Program-made: the position numbers and the translations under genes
The notes under the pieces: generated by a model
What the model saw: only the letters and a program-made list of their open reading frames with translations
The model's database searches: none
Told to the model about the DNA's origin: nothing
Source of the DNA: Hyaloraphidium curvatum
Lineage: Eukaryota; Monoblepharomycota; Hyaloraphidiomycetes; Hyaloraphidiales; Hyaloraphidiaceae
DNA length: 64,000 nt
Direction of reading: 5' to 3'
NCBI GenBank assembly: GCA_025558095.1
Contig: JAIVFI010000016.1
Span: 677,508 to 741,507, forward strand
Shown here: positions 53,623 through 62,620 of the stretch, piece by piece
How positions within the stretch are numbered: position 1 is the first letter of the stretch
Layout of the letters: each line of letters starts with the position of its first letter

Positions 53623-54192
53623 ATGCCGCCAAACCTCCTTGCGCATGGCTACGAGACTGTCACCCCGCCCACGCCTGCGGATGCTGGCCGCCTTGGAGAC
53701 GTTCTCATCACGCACCGCGAAACCCGGAAACGGTGGTTGCTCGAGATCAAGACCCTCACCTCTATGGCCCATTTGCACACGGGCCTGGTCTTCTCGGTCC
53801 CGGGCCACGCAGTCGAACGGCGGGTCGAGGCCGCCAGGAAGGACTACTCCCGTTTCGTCTTCAACGCCAACTTCTACCCTCTGATCGTGATTGCTTTTGA
53901 TTCGTACAGCGCTGTCTCTGACACTTTCTCGCGCTTCTCCTCGGAGATGGGGCGCATCCAGTATCCCGGGATCGTCGGCCGCGATGGGCAGCCCGTGGAC
54001 CTCGATGGCCTTTACTCTCGTTTTGTGCGGCGCTTCCGCGAACGGATCGCGGTGGCCTGGGCTCTTGGCGTCGCGGCCCAACTCCAACACTGGCTTCAGC
54101 TGTGCACCGAAGCCGCCGCTGTCAACGCTCCGGCCCCCGCGCCGGTCGCTTTTGGTTTGAATGTAGATGAGGAGCTGATTCTTGGGGCGTAG
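53623..54192 (+). CDS. Orphan ORF with PD-(D/E)XK-like motif, possible retroelement 3' end
   Basis: This single frame of 189 codons starts from ATG 53623; it is open upstream, without clear homology. GRLGDVLITHRE followed by WLLEIKT gives the Asp...Glu-x-Lys spacing of restriction-like nucleases. VERRVEAARKDYSRF, then NFYPLIVIAFDSYSAVSDTF, resembles the segment after the endonuclease in some non-LTR retrotransposon polyproteins (lysine helix, then a strand ending in aromatic-Gly/Ser). No reverse transcriptase is present upstream. It is either a 5'-truncated element remnant or a domesticated nuclease. Unusually for this genome it uses some T-ending codons. Confidence 0.5.
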   Translation: MPPNLLAHGYETVTPPTPADAGRLGDVLITHRETRKRWLLEIKTLTSMAHLHTGLVFSVPGHAVERRVEAARKDYSRFVFNANFYPLIVIAFDSYSAVSDTFSRFSSEMGRIQYPGIVGRDGQPVDLDGLYSRFVRRFRERIAVAWALGVAAQLQHWLQLCTEAAAVNAPAPAPVAFGLNVDEELILGA

Positions 54193-54315
54193 GGGGATTT
54201 CTAGGTCTACGGTGGGATTGCTAGCTCCTCATTACACTTCACCGCTGTCGAAGGACCGCTGACTGGGCCGGCAAGGGCTTGCCGCGCCGGCAGAACGCGA
54301 ACCCGCATCGGCCCG

Positions 54316-55705
54316 ATGCCCGGCAGCGGCAGCGAAGTGGCCATTGAGGCGCACGGGGACGCGAATGGCGACTCGGGGGCTGCGGCCGAGGCGCCCGGCT
54401 CGCTCGAGGAGCTCATCTTCCTCGGCACCGGCACGTCGGGGTCCGTGCCCGCCACGCACTGCCTGATCCGCCGGCCGGTGCTCTGCCGCGTGTGCTTCGA
54501 GGCGTCGTGCTACACGGTGGTCGACGAGGTGTCGGGCGACGTGGTGGCCACGGGCTCGCTGGTGCCCGGCATGGGCGGCCAGGAGATTTCCGCGATGCTG
54601 GTCGGGCCGGCCTACTTCCGGGCCGTGATGGCGGGCCACGCGGCCGAGCCCGACCCGGACGCCGCGGGGACGAACCCTATCAACGGGCTGCTGCGGCCGG
54701 CAAACGACGTGTTCCCGGACAGGCTGCCCGCGGCCGGCGAGGAGGAGCCCGCGCCCGCCCCGCTCGGCGACTACCCCGACACGGCGGACCGCCCCGTCAC
54801 GTCGCTGCCGCACCGCCGCCACATCCTGACCTGGAACAAGAACCGCCGGCGCAACACCTCGGCCGCCCTGCGCGTGCGCCTGCCCTCGGGGGAGGAGCGC
54901 ACCGTGGTGATCGATTGCGGCAAGAGCTTCTACGAGGCCTCGCTGGAGCACTTTCCCAAGCACGGCCTGCGGCGGATCGACGCGCTGGTGCTCACACACG
55001 GACATGCGGACGCGTGCTTCGGGCTCGACGACCTGAGGCAGTGGACCATCGGGCCCAAGGAGTACCGGACGCAGGACGCCATTGACGTGTACCTGAACGA
55101 GGAGACGCTGGACGTGGTGGCGGGTGCGTTTCCGTACCTGGTGGACAAGAAGAGGGCCACGGGGGGCGGCGACGTGACCAGCCTGAGGTGGGGTCGCTCC
55201 CGTGCCGCCAGGTGTCGCGCCCTGACGACAGAGGTTGGCTGTGGCCTACAGATTCCACACCATCACCAGCTCCCCCCCCACCCCCTTCCTCGCCGCCGGC
55301 CTCCCTCTGCTCCCCTTCCCCGTCGAGCACGGCGTCCTCCACTCCACCCCCTCGGGCGCCGGCACCCCCTACGTCTCCCTGGGCTTCCGCGCCGGGCCTC
55401 TGGCCTACATCTCCGACATTTCGCGGATGACCGAGGAAGCGTGGGGAGCGTGCCGCGGCGCCAAGGTGATGGTCCTCGACTCGCTGCGGGACGACCCGCA
55501 CCCGAGCCACTTCGGCATCGGGCAGGCGGTCGAGGTCGCGCTGGAGATCAGGCCGCGGCTGTGCCTGCTGGTGGGGTGGAGCCACTTCATGGAGCACGAG
55601 GAGATCTGCGCCAAGCTGGCGGCCCACGAGGGGCTTAGGGAGGCGGGGGTCGTGATGCGCGCGGCGTACGACGGGGAGAGCGTGCGGATGGCGGATTGGG
55701 CGTGA
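54316..55705 (+). CDS. Metallo-beta-lactamase-fold phosphodiesterase (PhnP/tRNase Z-like)
   Basis: Exons 54316-55187 and 55252-55705 join in phase 2 into 441 residues. LIFLGTGTSGSVP opens the fold near residue 33, NTSAALRVRL and VVIDCGKSFYEA follow, and ALVLTHGHADACFGLDDLR carries the complete metal motif HGHADA. Exon 2 has the later strands and metal residues (PFPVEHGVLHSTP, LAYISDISRM, GWSHFMEHEE). About 110 residues inserted between the first two strands are not in bacterial PhnP. Fungal relatives of this type are predicted cytosolic phosphodiesterases of unknown substrate. Unlike the LACTB2-like protein at 1.5 kb, all metal ligands are intact. Confidence 0.85.
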
Positions 55706-55812
55706 GGTAACTTTAGCGCTCCGTCTGGCTTTTGCTCTTTGCAATAGCTGCTTTGCATATACACCGTTGGCCAGCAACGTTTCGCTCTGGGTATCTTTCC
55801 GTCCCGCAATGA

Positions 55813-57176
55813 TCAAGCCAGCCCCACCGCGAACACCACCGCCAGCATCAGGGCTCCGAGCGACCCGGATTCCCTCCCCGAGCCCGAGAGCGAGGCAGAG
55901 GGGGTGGTCGACGGTGCCGCCGCGGTCGCGGTCGCAGCGTTCCGCACCGAGGTCCTCGTCGACGCCCCGCTCGCGGTCGACGTCGCCGCACCGCTCGCCG
56001 TCGACACCTGATCCGATGCCCCCGCATCCAGCCCCGCCCCCGTCTCCGCGACGACCACCTCCTCCCCGCCCGACGTCGCGGTGATGTTGGTCAGCCCCTC
56101 GAGCACGGGGCAGTCCGAAGCCGCCTCGTAGCCCTGGTTGTACTCTTCGCCGCCCTGCGAGTAGCACGGGCAGTCGGTGTCGTACTCGATCTTGCCGTTC
56201 ATGGTGCACATGGTCGTGTAGCCGGTGCCGCAGGTGGGGTAGAGGGACTTGCACTGCGCGAGGGAGGCGACGGGGCCGAAGCAGCCGAGGGTGTAGGGGG
56301 GGTGCGGGCTCAGGTGGTAGTCTGCAGGCGGCGCGATCAGCCGAGGCCAGGCAGCGGCACGTGAGGGAGCAACCCACGGTAGACTTTGGAGGCGGCCGGG
56401 TAGGTGACGTTGCCGACCGTGATGGCCGGCACGGGCCCGTAGTGACCCCCGCACGCATCCAGGTCCGTCGGCAGCTTCCCCGAGCTTTCCCACCGCCCGT
56501 AGATGCCCCTCCCGTCCAGCGAGTACCCGACCAGCGGGCTGTGCGAGCCCGCGGCGGAGATGTCGTAGTCGCACGGGAGATCCGCGTGGGCGTGGTAAGG
56601 CGTGGCGTGGAACCCGCACCCGTCGGCCAGGAGGTAGTCCTTCAGGGCCGAGGTGCCCCCACAGTCGCGGGCCATCTTGGATCGGCACGCGGGGACGTCG
56701 ACGCCGCCTTCGCAGGTGCCCTTGTCGCACACAAAGCCGGCCTGGAAGCCGGCCTCGAAAGGGCCGTAGATGCTGACGCCGTAGAGGGTGTAGCCGACGG
56801 CGCCGCGAAGGGGCGCGGCGGAAGTGGCGGAGTAGGCGGGGAGTGCCTGGCGCACGCAGGTGGGCGTGTTGGACGCCACCATCGCGTTGTCCGACGGCCA
56901 GCGGTTGCACTTGTTGGTGGTGAGCGAGCCGGAGAACAGGCCGGTCGAGGCGTCGAAGGTGAGGTTGCGCGAGACGTAGTTGGCCGAGCCGTCCTGCGCG
57001 CACGTCGCGTGCGTCGCGCACTCGGTGCTGCTCGTCTGCCCCGTCGTAGCCACGAGACCGCCGAGTGCGCCGCCGCCGGGGGGCCCTCCTCCGCCGGGCT
57101 GAGCCGCAGCGGAGCCGGCGAGGAGGGCGACGTGGGCGACGAGGGCGACGCGGGCGAGGAGGGTGCGGGGGGCCAT
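55813..57176 (-). CDS. GPI-anchored YHYH-domain secreted protein
   Basis: Exons 56378-57176 and 55813-56321 join in phase 1 (donor GTGGGT) into 435 residues. A signal peptide covers 1-25. The domain includes YTLYGVSIYGPFEAGF, FHATPYHAHADLPCDY and SPLVGYSLDGRGIYGRW; the namesake VYHYHLS is created exactly at the exon junction, followed by PPYTLGCFGP. Twelve or more cysteines suggest disulfides. The end is a Ser/Thr/Ala-rich stalk and a hydrophobic GPI-type tail. The function of YHYH proteins is not settled; the clustered His and Tyr could bind metal. It is tail to tail with the MBL phosphodiesterase, 107 bp apart. Confidence 0.88.
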
Positions 57177-57755
57177 CGCGGTGTCGTGGTGCGCTAGAGG
57201 AGTTTGCGGAAACTGCAGCAGGCACTATCGCTGCTCCGAGGCTGCCCTGGCAGTTGCTCCTTATACCAGGGCCTTGCTGGGACGCGCTGGGGAAACCCGG
57301 GTCAGCATTGCATAGCCGCTGGGTTCCTCGTCACGCCCTCAGCATTTAGAGTTCTCGCGGGATCCCCCGGTTCTCGCGATGCCCGGCGGCGCGCGCCAAC
57401 TGGAAATGTTGAACTCAGGGATTCTATCTCATTTTGCTTGGCTGATGCCCGCGAGGCGAGGGAGGAAGGGGACGTCGACCTGGGCGGCCCCGGTTGTAAG
57501 GCGGGTCCGGAGGCCCGACCAACGGGGCGAAGAGTGAAACGGGAAAGCGAAACGGTGTATTTATTGTCGTTCGGCAATGCTGCGGCGGCACATCGCAGTG
57601 GATTTCGGGGTGCGCTGTCCGCCCTCCGCGAGCGAACGGTCGCGCACACGCTGAGGGAGTGCGCCGAGGCGCGGAAGTGGTTCAGCCTGGGGGCGGGGGC
57701 CGAAGTCGCCATGCGGGAGTGATCGGCTCGCGGGATCGTGTTGGAATATGCATGA
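57177..57755. other. Intergenic region, 579 bp
   Basis: This lies between the YHYH start and the F-box stop, both minus strand. It should hold the YHYH promoter. Frames crossing it are short and unlike protein. I see nothing else. Confidence 0.4.
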
Positions 57756-59351
57756 TCAGTCATCGTCCGGATCCGAGGGAGGGTCGCTTCCGACGTCCAG
57801 GTCCGAATCCCCCTCGATCCCGCCCTCGGCCCCGCCGGTCCAGCCCACCTCGGCCTTCCACGCCCGCACGCTCGCCGTGTCCCAGTCCAGATCATCAGAG
57901 AGGCACTCCTCGTAATGATGGTGCGGATACGTGGCGAACCGAATGCCGGCGCGGCGGAGCCGCCTACGCGTCCGCGCCTCCCGGCGGACGAAGGCGCACC
58001 GGGCCTTGCGCAGGGTTTCGAGGGAAGGCATCCGGGAGGCCGCGAGCGCGAGCTGCGGGTGGCGGAGCGTGGAGGTGCTCACATCCAGATGCCGCAGGCG
58101 GCGGAGCGAGGATACGGCGGCGAGGCAGGCGGTGCCGATGTTCTCGTGTGCTATGGTCACGGATTCCAGCCCCGGGAGGCGGGCGAGGATCGCGCGGATG
58201 AACGCGGTGCCGCCGAAGACAGTGAGCACCAGTCGACGCACGGTCCGCGGAACCGAACGGGACAGCGCGTCGAGCGTGCCGTCGTCCGCGCTCAACTCGG
58301 CGAGGATCAGGGAGTCGAGCTCGGGAAGCTCCCGTACGGCATCGCCGAGCGCGCCGTCTGCGACGTCCCAATACGTTAGCTCCAGTTCGCGGAGACTGGT
58401 CCCCGACGAGATCATCGATGCCAGACGAGCGTCGAACTCCGCGGGCTCGCCGGACCTCCACGAACCCTTCACCGGGAGCCGCTCCAGGGACGGCACCAGC
58501 GGAGCCAGGAACGGGATGCATTCCGCGCCCTCGGCGAGATTATCGTCGAGGGCGATGTCCAACGATCGCAGCTTGTGCAAGCGCGAAATGGCGGCCAGCG
58601 CTTCCCTATCGACCCCGACCACCACCGCAAGGTCAAGGAGCTGTGCAGGAGCGGCGCGTAGTAGCGATGCAGAAGAGGATCCAAAACCTTCTGCCTGCCA
58701 CACCTCGGGTTCCATCAGGCAGAATTGCTCAAGGTGATCGAGGCCACGCATGGCCCGCTCGACGCCGTGCGTGGAAGTGCCCGCCCAGAAGGCGCCAAAG
58801 CGCAAGGCCAGTCGACGGACGGGCAGAGTTCGCGCTGCTTCCATGATGCGGATGCAAGTCGCGAACTCGTTCCCTTCCTCGAGGGGCAGAAGGAGCGTGT
58901 CCAGGCGCCCGAACCTGGGCACCACCGACGCGACGGCAGCACCCGTAGCTCGCGGGCTCGGTTCCTCCCTTAAGATATCCTTCAGGTCGAAGAGGACCAC
59001 ACACGTCACCATGCTGCAATACAGGTCCCCGTGCGGTGAGGCGAGAGAGGCAAACACGGCAGCGCAGCGCGCGCCGTCGTCAAGCTCGCGCGGTCCGAGA
59101 TGCCGGTAGACCCGCGACGCCGCGGCCGCCAGGAAATCCGAGCTGACACCGGCGAGAGGAGCCACCACTTTGCGAGTTTTGGCACATGAGCATTCGCGCC
59201 GGAGGGGCTCCAGACCGTATCCCTTGCCCGCGAAGAGGCACGGCGGGGCGACGAAATGCACGATGCGGTCGACGACTTCCGGGGGCAGCCTGCGCCGCTC
59301 GGCAATCTCGGAACGCGGAACAGCATTGTGCACCGGCTGAAGGTCGGCCAT
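57756..59351 (-). CDS. F-box/leucine-rich-repeat-like protein
   Basis: This intronless gene encodes 531 residues. RRLPPEVVDRIVHFV at residues 20-34 is an F-box-type start, which binds Skp1 in SCF ubiquitin ligases. About 15 irregular Leu-rich repeats follow (for example LHKLRSLDIALDD, TSLRELELTYWDV, LPELDSLILAEL, LRRLRHLDVSTS), likely forming the substrate-binding arc. An Arg-rich helix and an acidic tail (SDLDVGSD, PSDPDDD) close the protein. The two headless LRR fragments at 12.1 and 29.0 kb share this style but not obvious sequence identity. It is divergent from the PhoD gene over 79 bp. Confidence 0.8.
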   Translation of the reverse strand: MADLQPVHNAVPRSEIAERRRLPPEVVDRIVHFVAPPCLFAGKGYGLEPLRRECSCAKTRKVVAPLAGVSSDFLAAAASRVYRHLGPRELDDGARCAAVFASLASPHGDLYCSMVTCVVLFDLKDILREEPSPRATGAAVASVVPRFGRLDTLLLPLEEGNEFATCIRIMEAARTLPVRRLALRFGAFWAGTSTHGVERAMRGLDHLEQFCLMEPEVWQAEGFGSSSASLLRAAPAQLLDLAVVVGVDREALAAISRLHKLRSLDIALDDNLAEGAECIPFLAPLVPSLERLPVKGSWRSGEPAEFDARLASMISSGTSLRELELTYWDVADGALGDAVRELPELDSLILAELSADDGTLDALSRSVPRTVRRLVLTVFGGTAFIRAILARLPGLESVTIAHENIGTACLAAVSSLRRLRHLDVSTSTLRHPQLALAASRMPSLETLRKARCAFVRREARTRRRLRRAGIRFATYPHHHYEECLSDDLDWDTASVRAWKAEVGWTGGAEGGIEGDSDLDVGSDPPSDPDDD

Positions 59352-59430
59352 GGCTCTGTCTCCGTGAACCGCGACTCGTCTCCTTCAATCGCGCGTCGCT
59401 TTGTTTACTCCGATCGCCGCGCGTTCCCCG

Positions 59431-60735
59431 ATGCCCGACACGTCGCATCCCGCGCCGCTGACGCGCCTCGCGTTCGGCTCGTGTTCCAACGCCCGCAAGG
59501 GGCGGCAGTCGGACGTGTGGGATGCCGTCGCCGCGCGGCAGCCCGAGCTGTGGGTGTGGACGGGCGACGCGGTCTACGCGAAGGGCGGCACGGGGAGCTC
59601 GGAGAAGGCCCTCGATCGCGTGAAGGATGCCTACGGACAGATGCTGGGCGCGACGCTGGGACGTTGGGCGGCCAACACCACGGGCGACTCGGCCTACGCG
59701 TCGTTCGCCCGCTCGCTGCCCCTTCCCGTCGTCGGCACGTGGGACGACCACGACCTCGGGAGGAACGACGGGGGCAGGCACGTCCCGCGTCTGCCCGAGC
59801 GGCAGGCCGCCTTCCTCGACTTTCTCGGCGTGCCCGCCGGATCGACCCTGCGCGCGCGCCACGGCGTGTTCGCGCACCACGTCTACGGCCCGCCTGACCG
59901 CCGCGTCAGCCTCATCCTGGTTGACACCCGCACCTCCCGCGACGACCACGTCGTCCCCTCGGTCGCCTGGTACATGGACACCACCCCGCTCTCGACCTTC
60001 TGGGCCCTGCTGGCCGCCTGCATCCGCTTCGCGTCGGCATACTCGGGTCTCACCGCCCTCGGCGACCGGCGCGGACGGCAGATGCTCGGGGAGGAGCAGT
60101 GGACCTGGCTCGCCCGCGCGCTCGCGGAGCCGGCCAACGCCACCCTCCTCGTCTCGTCGGTGCAGGTCGTCGCGACCACCCCAACCACCGAATCGTGGGG
60201 CCACTTCCCCCGCGAGCGCACGCGGCTCCTCCGCCTCCTCCGCGAGGCCGACCCCGCGGGACTGGTCATCGTCTCGGGGGACGTCCACGTCGCCGAGGTG
60301 CTCGGGCTGCCGGGTCTCCCGGACCTCGAGGTCACCTCCTCGGGGCTGACGCACAGCTGCGCCGACTCGCTCAAGGTGCAGGCGCTGTGCGACTTGGTGT
60401 GGTCGTTCGGGGGGGAGCACAGGCGGGGGGTGTTTGTGGGGAGGAACTGGGCCGACGTGTCGGTGGACTGGGAGGGGGAGAAGGTAACGGTGGAGGTGCG
60501 GTCGCTGGAGGAGGGGAGCAGGGGGGAGGTGGTGCTCAGCGTCGAGAGGGGAATGGGGGTGCGGGCGACGGAGCTGATCCCGGCGGATGTGGACGGGGTT
60601 CAGGGGGTGGTTCCGGGGCCGGCGTGGATCGCGGCGTTCTACCTCGCGGTGCTCGCGGTGCTGATTGCCCTCGTCGCGGTGACGCGGTGGCACTTCGGTT
60701 CGAGGCGGCGGTCCGCAAAGCGGAAGGCAGAATAG
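59431..60735 (+). CDS. PhoD-like metallophosphatase with C-terminal membrane anchor
   Basis: This intronless gene encodes 434 residues from the ATG at 59431; the frame opens earlier without an ATG. LAFGSCSNARKG, LWVWTGDAVYA and TWDDHDLGRND supply metal and phosphate ligands in PhoD order, followed by ILVDTRTSRDD, WTWLARAL and IVSGDVHVAEV. A hydrophobic helix (WIAAFYLAVLAVLIALVAV) and a basic end (RRRSAKRK) form a tail anchor, with no signal peptide. PhoD enzymes cleave phosphomonoesters and diesters. The tail would keep the catalytic domain on the cytosolic side of a membrane. It is the last gene before the subtelomere. Confidence 0.92.
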   Translation: MPDTSHPAPLTRLAFGSCSNARKGRQSDVWDAVAARQPELWVWTGDAVYAKGGTGSSEKALDRVKDAYGQMLGATLGRWAANTTGDSAYASFARSLPLPVVGTWDDHDLGRNDGGRHVPRLPERQAAFLDFLGVPAGSTLRARHGVFAHHVYGPPDRRVSLILVDTRTSRDDHVVPSVAWYMDTTPLSTFWALLAACIRFASAYSGLTALGDRRGRQMLGEEQWTWLARALAEPANATLLVSSVQVVATTPTTESWGHFPRERTRLLRLLREADPAGLVIVSGDVHVAEVLGLPGLPDLEVTSSGLTHSCADSLKVQALCDLVWSFGGEHRRGVFVGRNWADVSVDWEGEKVTVEVRSLEEGSRGEVVLSVERGMGVRATELIPADVDGVQGVVPGPAWIAAFYLAVLAVLIALVAVTRWHFGSRRRSAKRKAE

Positions 60736-60854
60736 AGGATTCCCGCAGCAGGGCTGACAACGATCGATCGATGTGTCCGCCGGGAGGCGTGAGGAAGGGT
60801 CTTCCGCGTTCGACAGATTCCCGATTCTTGGCTGCCAAGCAAGGCCAAGGTATA

Positions 60855-60869
60855 CCTAACCTAACCTAA
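60855..60869 (-). repeat. Inverted interstitial telomere-type repeat (CCTAA)3
   Basis: Three perfect CCTAA units lie 120 bp after the PhoD stop, in the opposite orientation to the terminal TTAGG array. They sit at the boundary between the gene-bearing and repeat-bearing parts. Confidence 0.8.
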
Positions 60870-61326
60870 GTGCGACATCTACCCCGCTTCAATAGAGTTA
60901 GGGCACTGTCTGCCGGGGTCCGCTGGGGCCGGGGTTTAAGCTCCGCCGGGGCCGAATAGTCAATGCACGGGCTCGCTGACTGGCCTACCGCTTTGGAGAG
61001 TCATTTCGGGCCCGGGCGGCGATATGATCGAACACGCAGGCGACCCGGATGGCTCGAGGGCGCCTTGCGTGACGAGACGCTCCGCCCACCCAAGCGCCGC
61101 ATCACCGCCCCAACTCCCTGCTGCCGCGCGAAATGAGCCACCCCGCCACATCCACCTTCGACTCCCAAGCCGCCCTTGCTGCCGCCGACCTTGCCGGCTC
61201 CGCGCTGCATCTGCCCGAGTCGTGTGATGGTGCGCCCGCGGCCGAGAATGGCCCGTTGCCGCGGGATTCGGCAACGTGTGCGGGGAGTTCGGACCGCCTC
61301 GTCGTGGACCTAGTACCTTGTTGGGT

Positions 61327-61399
61327 GTAGAAACGGCGTTTCTACGTGTACCCACAAGTCGCCACACGGGTGGCGACTCCCAGGAACGGCGTTTCTTGG
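61327..61399. repeat. Subtelomeric hairpin unit A
   Basis: Palindrome GTAGAAACGGCGTTTCTAC (61327-61345), hairpin AGTCGCCAC/GTGGCGACT with loop ACGG (61357-61378), then a second, imperfect copy of the palindrome core around AACGGCGTTTC (61381-61399), followed by GGCGTCACCTCCG. Confidence 0.85.
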
Positions 61400-61542
61400 C
61401 GTCACCTCCGTCCCGCCCAACTCCGGAACGCAGCCTTGCACACAATTCCGCGTAGAAACGGAGCTGCCGGGAAATGACGACACCGCCAGCTCCAGCGCTA
61501 TCCACCAGTAGGCTGATAGCCCGGGAGGAGGTGTAGCGCGTG

Positions 61543-61560
61543 GACGCCGGCGAGGAAGGC
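61543..61560 (+). repeat. Subtelomeric 18-bp box, copy 1
   Basis: GACGCCGGCGAGGAAGGC is identical to 62603-62620, with weaker similarity on both sides, marking duplicated blocks downstream of units A and C. Confidence 0.7.
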
Positions 61561-62209
61561 GGCCGCGGCTCGGGTCCCAACTAGTAGAGGTCCGCCCCTT
61601 CCCCTCAGCGCGGTCCGCGGTCCCCACGGCGCCTTCCATACTATAGCGCGCTGCCGCTGCTGGCGCAACGAAGGCACCCGAGGTGTCTCCGGGTGTGGGG
61701 TGAGGTCGAGTTGCGCGGGGGGCGGACGGACGCGGGACGACCTTGCGGCGCCGTCGCCCACACCCCGAGTTCCACTCTGCCGGCTCCGCGGCCCCCATGG
61801 GCTCGACGCAGTGTGGTGCCCTACCGGCTGGCGGCGGCGCGGGGTCCGCGGACGGTTGGGGAACCGGCGCCGGCGCCGCGACCAAGTTGGACACGGACAC
61901 GGCTGCCACCCCCTTCCCCACCGGTGCCCCGCCCTGCGACGCGACCCGTTGCCTTGCGCGACCGAAGCGCGTGTCCTCTGCCGTTTGCCGGAACGGGGAC
62001 GCGGTTTTGCGCGCGGGCCAAGTCCGTGGACCCGGACCTTCGCCGCGTCCGCGCTCGGAGGGTACCGCTCTAGGGCTCCCGCGCACGTGCCTGTGCATTC
62101 GCCGGTATCATGCCTACACGCTCTGGCGATGGGGGACGCTGACTACGAGGTTGGTGTTGGGGGAGGGGCCCCCGCTGTGGTCGTCCTTGGCCTAGTACCC
62201 TGTTGGGCG

Positions 62210-62280
62210 CAGAATCGGCGATTCTGGCAGTCGCCACCAGTCACCAAACGGACGGTGACGGCCAGGATCGCCGATTCTGG
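62210..62280. repeat. Subtelomeric hairpin unit B
   Basis: Palindrome CAGAATCGGCGATTCTG (62210-62226), hairpin GTCACC/GGTGAC with loop AAACGGAC (62240-62259), then CCAGGATCGCCGATTCTGG (62262-62280, one mismatch), followed by GCGTCACCTCCG as in unit A. Confidence 0.85.
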
Positions 62281-62388
62281 GCGTCACCTCCGCCAAACCG
62301 AACTCCGGATCGCAGCCCTGCCCGCTATTCCCCTCGGATTCGCCAGCTCCGAGCACCGCTGACACCGCCTATACCCTGGACCGGGTTG

Positions 62389-62457
62389 CGAACGGCGTTC
62401 GGAAGCCTTGCCATCACTTGCCAAACGGAGGGCAAGTTTTCCGAACGCCGTTCGGAA
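62389..62457. repeat. Subtelomeric hairpin unit C
   Basis: Palindrome CGAACGGCGTTCG (62389-62401), hairpin ACTTGCC/GGCAAGT with loop AAACGGAG (62416-62437), then the perfect palindrome TTCCGAACGCCGTTCGGAA (62439-62457). Confidence 0.85.
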
Positions 62458-62602
62458 GACTTGCGATCCCGGACCCGCCACTCCGGACGACCACTGTGCC
62501 CCCCCGGCGATTGCGGACGCCGGTTCCCGGGTACCATTGGCTTGAGCAGGTCCGGCGCCGTCTTCTGCCGGGTGGAGAGCCGGGAGGAAGGCGAAGAGCC
62601 CC

Positions 62603-62620
62603 GACGCCGGCGAGGAAGGC
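62603..62620 (+). repeat. Subtelomeric 18-bp box, copy 2
   Basis: Second exact copy of the 18-mer at 61543-61560, 1,060 bp further on. Confidence 0.7.

Noticed and set aside
61310-62098. Minus-strand frame of 262 codons in the subtelomere
   Set aside because: Same reason; it reads through the unit A hairpins and has no family motif.
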